Of a DNA stretch of 64,000 nt, positions 58,277 to 64,000 are shown one piece after another. Each line of letters starts with the position of its first letter. The stretch's first letter is position 1. Under the pieces are notes generated by a model, which ran no database searches, had not been told where the DNA came from, and was given only the letters and a program-made list of their open reading frames with translations. The DNA is from Myxocyprinus asiaticus (Eukaryota > Chordata > Actinopteri > Cypriniformes > Catostomidae): NCBI RefSeq assembly GCF_019703515.2, contig NC_059368.1:28017289-28081288 (forward strand), in the 5' to 3' direction. A program made the translations under genes and the position numbers.

Positions 58277-61200
58277 TCAAACCGGTGTGGTCTGAGTGAG
58301 AGCGTTCTTATTGCTTCTCTCCTCTGGTATGAGAGCCGTAGTCGAGCAACAGTTGACTACAGAAATTTTGTTCTTGTTGTCTTGTCTCTGCTGAAACCTG
58401 CTAACATTCACCATTTCAACCTTTGAGAAGATTTGAGGGTCAGGATGAAAATCAGAGGGATCTATGTAGCTGCTGGTCAGACCGTCACCCTGGACCTTTT
58501 GCATGTGGAAAGTTCCATGAATTTTCAGCTCAAGAGTGGAGGTGACAGTTTGCATGCACACTACACAGCGAAAGCCTGTCAGTGAGTTGTGCAGGTCTGG
58601 GTGCCTCTGACAGTGTTCCAGGAAGTCCTCCTCACTGTGAAGAGGAAGCTTGCAGATGCGGCAGTTGCCAGTGTCCAAGCTCCTGCTGTGGGTGACCTTG
58701 TGTTCAGTCAGCGTTAGCAGTGAGGGAAAGCGCTCTCCACAGATGGGGCATTGGCAGTTTTTGGTGGGGCCTAGATGAGTCTGGACGTGCTCCCACAGTG
58801 CCAGCTCAGTGAAGAAGGTCTTGGAACAGTCTTTGCATTTGTGGCTCCCTTGGATTGCCTCCACTTTGCGCCTCAGAGTGCCACTCTCCCCTGGCTGAAT
58901 GTGGTGATCTCGCAGCTCGTGGTTAGCAAGCAGGGACTGCATGGTGTACGAGGCACCGCAGATTTCACAGGCAAACATCGGATCACTCATAGTCACATTC
59001 CCTTTGCTTTCGGCAGGAGAGCGTAACAGTGATTCCAACTTACTGTCTCTTATTTCATTATTCACTGGCAGCATTCCAGTGCTGTCCTTGGTAACTGATT
59101 TGGAGACAGGTGGAGGGGTCACATTGTTACCTTCAGCGCTCTGACTCTTGGCTAGGAGCTTCTTGTGTAAGGGCACCTCAAGGGAAGAGTTGCTCTTGGT
59201 ACTGCACGGACTGCTTTTGTCACTATGTGCGGTGATATGACACTGTAACTCAATGTCCGTGTTAAAGGATTCTGCGCAGAAAATGCAGCAGTATACCTTG
59301 CATTGTTGGTCTAGATGTTTCTGTTTAACATGCACATGTAAGTCATACTCTTGCTCAAAGTTCCATTCACAGCACGTACAGTGGAACGTTGTTCTCTTGG
59401 TATTGTGCTTTGAGGCCAGGTGAACCTGCATGGAGACCTTAGTTCTGAATACCTGCTGGCAGAGGGAACAGCGGTAAAACTCAAGAGTGTGCATCTCGTG
59501 TAAGTGTCTGTGTAAGTCTTTGACACTGATAAAGGACTTACTGCAGCTCTCGCAGGTGTATAGAGTGGATGTATTGCTGAAATGAGTCACTGCATGTTCG
59601 TTCAGAGAGTCCTGGTTTGGGAAATCCTTGAAGCACTCTGGACAAGTAAGATTTGGAAGCATATTTTTGAGGTGGGAACTCAAGTGAGTTTGAAACAGAT
59701 CTAGACTGGTATATTTAGCCCCACAGTGGTCACAGATTAAGTTGGTTGACGGAAGGGCACCCTTGCCAGTTTGTTCGGCCGGACTCTTGATTGTCGGACT
59801 CCGTGTCCTCTTTTCTGATTTGAGGTTCATAAAGTTCATATTCTTGTGTGTCTTTTTGATATTCTGCATTAGTTTTTGCTTCCCACTAAAGGTAGGCAAA
59901 TGTGTGCAGTCAGAACAGAAGAGCAAAGCCTTTCTTTCTGCATTTTTTTCTAAGAGATATGGATCAAGCGACAAGGTCTTTTTAAAATGAGCTTGCTGTA
60001 TATGATAATCAAGTGTGTCCTTTGTCAGGAATCCTCTGAAGCATTGCGAGCAGAAAAAGACGTTGCTCTCAATTACAGAATTTGAGTTGTGTGACTGGTG
60101 AACATGATCTTGTAGGGCTTTAAGGTTTTTTAAAGTTTTCGGACAAAAGCGACACTGGAGGACCGTCTGAACTGCTGCAGTGATCGATGCTTCAAGCAGC
60201 ATCGAATGGCGTAGTAACACATTGGCCTCTTTCTGGTGTTCCTTTAATTCAGAAGGAAAAGTCGGGATGTCAGAACAGATTTGACTAGAGTGGATCTCCT
60301 TGTCCATCTCCTTGTGTTGGGTCTGCTCATACCTTCTGGAGTCCGTATGGTAGTGACAATGAGCACAATTGTTGAAAACCTTGAGCTTTTTGGTGAATTG
60401 GATTCCAAAAGAGTTTTTTGACAAAAACGGAGACTTTTGCTTTTGTGCACAAGGAGCTATTGGTTTAAATGCCATTGGATTGGCTGGACTGGAGAAGCTA
60501 TAGTGTGGAGTGGCAATATTTGGAGGTTGCCAGTTCTCAAAGTCCTCCTTGTTATTCTGTGAATCATTTAGAATGGAGTGATGTTGAAGGGACATTGCAC
60601 TAACCTGATCATATCCGTCACTGAAGCCCTGTTTGCTGTCTGTTGGTGTCTCACTGATATGTGTTTGGGATATTTCAAGAGGAACAAAACTGTTGCCAAG
60701 CAAAGGGATGTTTACCCTCTGGTGATCTCTGTTTTTCATTGTGCATTTCGGCAAATCTTCCACTTTAAATAAAAGGTCACCTCCATCTTCATGGTCAGGG
60801 GAGGAGTGACCAGAGGAAAGAGGTAAAGCTAAGCAACAAATGGGATCTTCCTCAACATTAGGCTTTTCTAAGGACAGAGAAGAGATGAAAATATATTTAC
60901 AACTTTCATAAGCAATTTGTGCCATTAAACATAGTATCACCAAAATATAATTATACTGTTCATAAGAATTGTACTATTCTATTTCCAAAAGCTGCTCTTT
61001 TTCTAAGAGTTTGGCAGGTCAAAAAATAACCCAGCCTCCTAAACACCAAAAATATGAATTGAATGCTCTTTTCACACTTCTTTTTTTTAATGTAATTAGC
61101 TCGGTATGTAATCACATAATGAGCAGTCCCACTGTGACTAAAATTGCTGTCAGTGTGAGTGGACCATGCTGCTACTTTAAAGTACTGAACATGTTAAAGA

Positions 61201-61839
61201 GAGAGAGAGAAAGAAAGCACAGAACATGGTACCAAATACCACTGCATCAAAAAAGTTCAAAGGCTAAATATATGAAAACATAAATATTCTCCATAAGATT
61301 AGCAATTCCAATATCATAAATCCCAGATCATTTGTAATGGCATGCTTCATTCTCTGTTAGTGTGCAAATAGGGAAATGCAAATATACCTAATTCAAAGGT
61401 CACACAAACATGTAGGTATGCTAAACCCTGAATCAAAAACCCTGGAGGTCTCTCTTTTTAATCTCTCTATTTAAGGGATAAAGAGAGAGAGAAAGATGGA
61501 GAAAATATTCAGGTTGTTAATGTAAAGGACACTATGGAGTGATTTTAGCTCAAGAGAGAGCAAAATCCAGCACTAAGGGACAATAGGATTGTGTGGAAGT
61601 GTAGGTGTGTGTGTGTGTGTATACATGTGTACCTAAACTGTGGCAGTAGTTTAGTCTCTGCTGGGTGAAGGATTCTGACACCTGTATGCTCTCTACACAT
61701 TTGTGCTCTTTCACACCTTCATCCTTCTCTTGTCCAAGTTTTTCCCTCTCCTCATCCATCTCTTTTTTCCTTTCCCAGGAGCAATGCTTCTTCCCCACAC
61801 TCTCGCCATCTTCCTTAATGTTTAACTTGTCGTCCTGGC
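58277..61839 (-). CDS. Divergent ZNF521/ZNF423-type zinc-finger protein (partial)
   Basis: Multi-C2H2 nuclear protein related to the EBF- and SMAD-interacting cofactors ZNF521 and ZNF423. Two exons are supported, 61839-61717 and 60867-58277; donor phase 1 (GATGAAG/GTGTGA) fits the acceptor CTGTCCTTAG. The small exon is acidic/basic, with KEDGESVGKK, like the charged start of ZNF521. The large exon opens with NVEEDPICC, matching the family's VEDDPTCSW region, but the N-terminal finger clusters that normally follow are replaced by about 200 residues with no good finger. About 13 intact C2H2 fingers follow, plus degenerate ones. CGAKYTSLD, FPNQDSL, ELQCHIT, CPICGERFPSLLTLTEHK and LKIHGTFHMQK match ZNF521 closely. 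After HMQK the frame runs 72 residues of unrelated tail to a stop, with no C-terminal finger cluster. Upstream exons with the start codon were not identified. Paralogue identity uncertain. Confidence 0.85.
60868..61716 (-). other. Intron of the zinc-finger gene
   Basis: Bounded by a GTGTGA donor (61716) and a CTGTCCTTAG acceptor (60868) on the minus strand. Contains short GA-rich and GT-rich tracts (61198-61215, 61608-61620). No other gene. Confidence 0.6.
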
Positions 61840-62283
61840 CTGTGGAGAAAAGAATGGCAATGAGAAAAAGATTTGCATAAACAATTACAAAACCTTTGAT
61901 AGCTAACAAGGAGCACATAACCGACTTACAATACATGAAATTAAAACAAGCAATAACAACAAGAAAATGTAAAAACGGCATGAAGGTTTATTGGGTAAAT
62001 GACTTTTTTTTTTTTCTGCCTCCTGTGGTCCATCTGGTACACAATGGCACACCTGTGCCCTGAAAAAAGGCAAAGAGTATACAGATATCAGCATCTTGAT
62101 CTATTTTTCATCCAGCAGGGGACTACTCTCTTGTGCGTGTTTGTATAGCAGGTACATAGAAGACATGACAGTGTTTGAAATAATCAGCTTTACGCTTCAT
62201 GTCTGTTTGCAGGTTTCAGTAGTAACATGCTATGAATAATAAAGTGGATGAAAATCCACACATTGTAGATTTAATCCCATGCA

Positions 62284-63330
62284 CTTTTCAGTCATTTTTG
62301 ACCGAAATCAATTTGGTTTCTTCAATAAAACTGGTTTCCTTTATCTGATGGGTACGAGACTTGGTGAATTTTCATCCATTTGATATCTGAACACACACAA
62401 AGAAATTGGAGTTGATTCGATCAGTCTAAGTTACTCTCGTACTGTTCCCAGTCAAAAGTGACCGTCATAGGAAATGAATGGGAAACACTAAAAATCACAG
62501 ATTTTTTCCCCATTATTTATTATATAAAATCTAAAAAACAGGCACAATGCAGAAAAAACACACAGACATGAAGGGGTTAGACTACCAAACATCAAGAATG
62601 CAAAACACACACACACACACACACACACAAACATACACAAAAAAACTGAACTATAAAACAAAACCATTTTTTTTTTCAATAAATGTCAATGTCAATAAAT
62701 AAATAAATATATAAATAAATCAGCCACAATGCAGAACACACACACACACACCAAAATGAATTGGTGAGACCATAACACATCTACAATGCTGAACACATTC
62801 ATCTTGTTACAACCAGGGATAAATTAGGTTATTACTTGTTATTCTACATTTCAGGTATGCAAAAACTTACAAAAATAACCTCAAACAAATCAAACAAAAT
62901 GCTAAACTTTGACAAAAGTAGTCTCTGATCATGCTTAAATATATATCTAAATGCAGAATTTGTGACAAAATCTAGAAATCATCTTCTCTTCAGCCAGGGA
63001 TGAATAAGTAGCTCTCTCTAGCCATCTAGTGTTTATACTTGTAATTTCATCTGGTTTTTATTAGTATTTTAAGTGGACAGCACAGATTGATTCTTGAGAC
63101 TTTAAGCTTTCAAACGGTATATAATTTATGAGGATTGGTTCAGTATGAGAGAAAATATTCATAAGAAAAACTTCAAAAAAGTCCAAGGTCATAGAGATAA
63201 CTACATTAGTAAATAAGATTAAAAAAAATGCTGTTACATTATTTCATTTAGATTTGTTAACTTTCATAACAATTTAAAGAATTACATGTTTATTGTTTCC
63301 GGTCACTTTTGACCGGGAACAACTGGAACG
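62284..63330. mobile_element. Possible DNA transposon with GTCAnTTTTGACCG motifs
   Basis: GTCATTTTTGACCGAA (62292), GTCAAAAGTGACCGTC (62451) and GGTCACTTTTGACCGGGA (63301) are spread through about 1 kb in inverted and direct orientation. A (CA)n tract lies at 62605-62629. Boundaries are uncertain; no transposase seen. Confidence 0.4.
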
Positions 63331-63647
63331 TGATTTAATGATGAACAGTGCATAAGGGTTAAAAAGAAATATACAATGAGCCTAATTCAATGGTTATTTA
63401 AATGTTTAATAGTTATTAAAAGTTTTTCTTTTCACTTTTTTAATCATGCTACTTGTACTCTACATAACATCTGCATTTTGTGTTGTTACTTCCAGGAGAC
63501 ACATACAGTAGATGTGTCATAACCTCAATATGACATTTAAGAAATTAAAACATTTAATTGCACATGTAGCCTATTGTGTCTTTTAGCTACTCACGTGCAC
63601 GCACACACTCATAAATTCAAATAATAATCCAATTAAGAAAAATGTAA

Positions 63648-63649
<2 letters not shown>

Positions 63650-63705
<56 letters not shown>

Positions 63706-63706
63706 T
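63650..63706. repeat. (TA)n(CA)n compound microsatellite
   Basis: About 20 TA units followed by seven CA units. Confidence 0.95.
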
Positions 63707-64000
63707 ATATAACAGTTCCCTGATGTTATGTTGCCAAATAAGTAAGCCACGTATTTGGGGCTTAGCAATATCCAGTCTTTGTAACTTGTTTCAGCCCCCA
63801 AAATTAATACCGAACTCTGAAATGTTTCACAAATGCAATTAAAGTCAAATGAAAAGTTCTGCTCCGAAAGAATATTAATCAGTATGTTCTTATAGTCGCA
63901 ACATTGATCTGCAGTCAAACTGAAACTAATTAACGGCAAATCCGTCGATTTGTGCCGTGGTAATAGTCCACTTAGGAGAACAAGAAAGCAAGTGATTTCA

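Noticed and set aside
60868..60943. Extension of the zinc-finger frame upstream to MVILCLMAQ
   Set aside because: A clear acceptor, CTGTCCTTAG, at 60868 and the match to the family's exon opening (NVEEDPIC) show that the first 25 codons are intronic.
61688..61716. Donor after GAGAGCATACAG in the small zinc-finger exon
   Set aside because: It would be phase 0 and would not match the phase of the next exon; the GAAG/GTGTGA donor at 61717/61716 does.

Overview
This is a vertebrate nuclear segment, almost certainly from a cypriniform (carp/minnow-type) teleost. The genes have long introns with GT-AG boundaries. The non-coding DNA is packed with fish-typical mobile DNA: many elements of the 'GGGATAGTTCACCC' short inverted-repeat class, Tc1/mariner elements including a Sleeping Beauty-type end, a fish L2-like LINE, an A-tailed SINE, and long TA/CA microsatellites. 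No bacterial, organellar or CRISPR features were seen.

Layout. (1) 1-9.7 kb, plus strand: the last four coding exons of an MRCK-family kinase (cdc42bpb), covering the CRIB motif and C-terminal tail, plus its 3' UTR. (2) 9.9-18.7 kb: the left end of a Sleeping Beauty-like Tc1 transposon, then an old class I (gamma-like) endogenous retrovirus with two nearly identical LTRs and badly broken gag, pro, pol and env. (3) 18.7-40.5 kb, plus strand: a complete vipas39 gene (18 coding exons, 488 codons plus stop). Its introns hold a Tc1 element with IR/DR ends, several inverted-repeat elements, a THAP-like remnant next to an L2-like LINE, and, in the last intron, a 3.7-kb tandem array. (4) 42.6-46.3 kb, plus strand: gpr132, a class A GPCR with a single coding exon and a probable upstream untranslated exon. 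(5) 46-58 kb: mostly gene-free DNA with a foldback Tc1 element containing a solo LTR, a 36-bp near-perfect palindrome, MITEs and microsatellites. (6) 58.3-61.8 kb, minus strand: two coding exons of a divergent multi-zinc-finger gene of the ZNF521/ZNF423 family, apparently lacking the family's N-terminal and C-terminal finger clusters.

The genes do not form a pathway. cdc42bpb is a Cdc42 effector kinase of actomyosin. vipas39 is a partner of VPS33B in endosomal sorting. gpr132 is a lipid/proton-type receptor. The zinc-finger gene is a transcriptional cofactor relative.

The most unusual structure is the array at about 35.83-39.52 kb in the last vipas39 intron. The 5-mer TTGCG and its reverse complement CGCAA alternate on average every 10.5 bp, the helical repeat of B-DNA. 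The consensus unit is a 42-bp composite, there is a homogeneous core with decayed flanks, and a longer higher-order pattern. I do not recognise it as a named satellite. Coordinates and exon joins were derived by reading the sequence; similarity statements come from memory of the families and were not searched.
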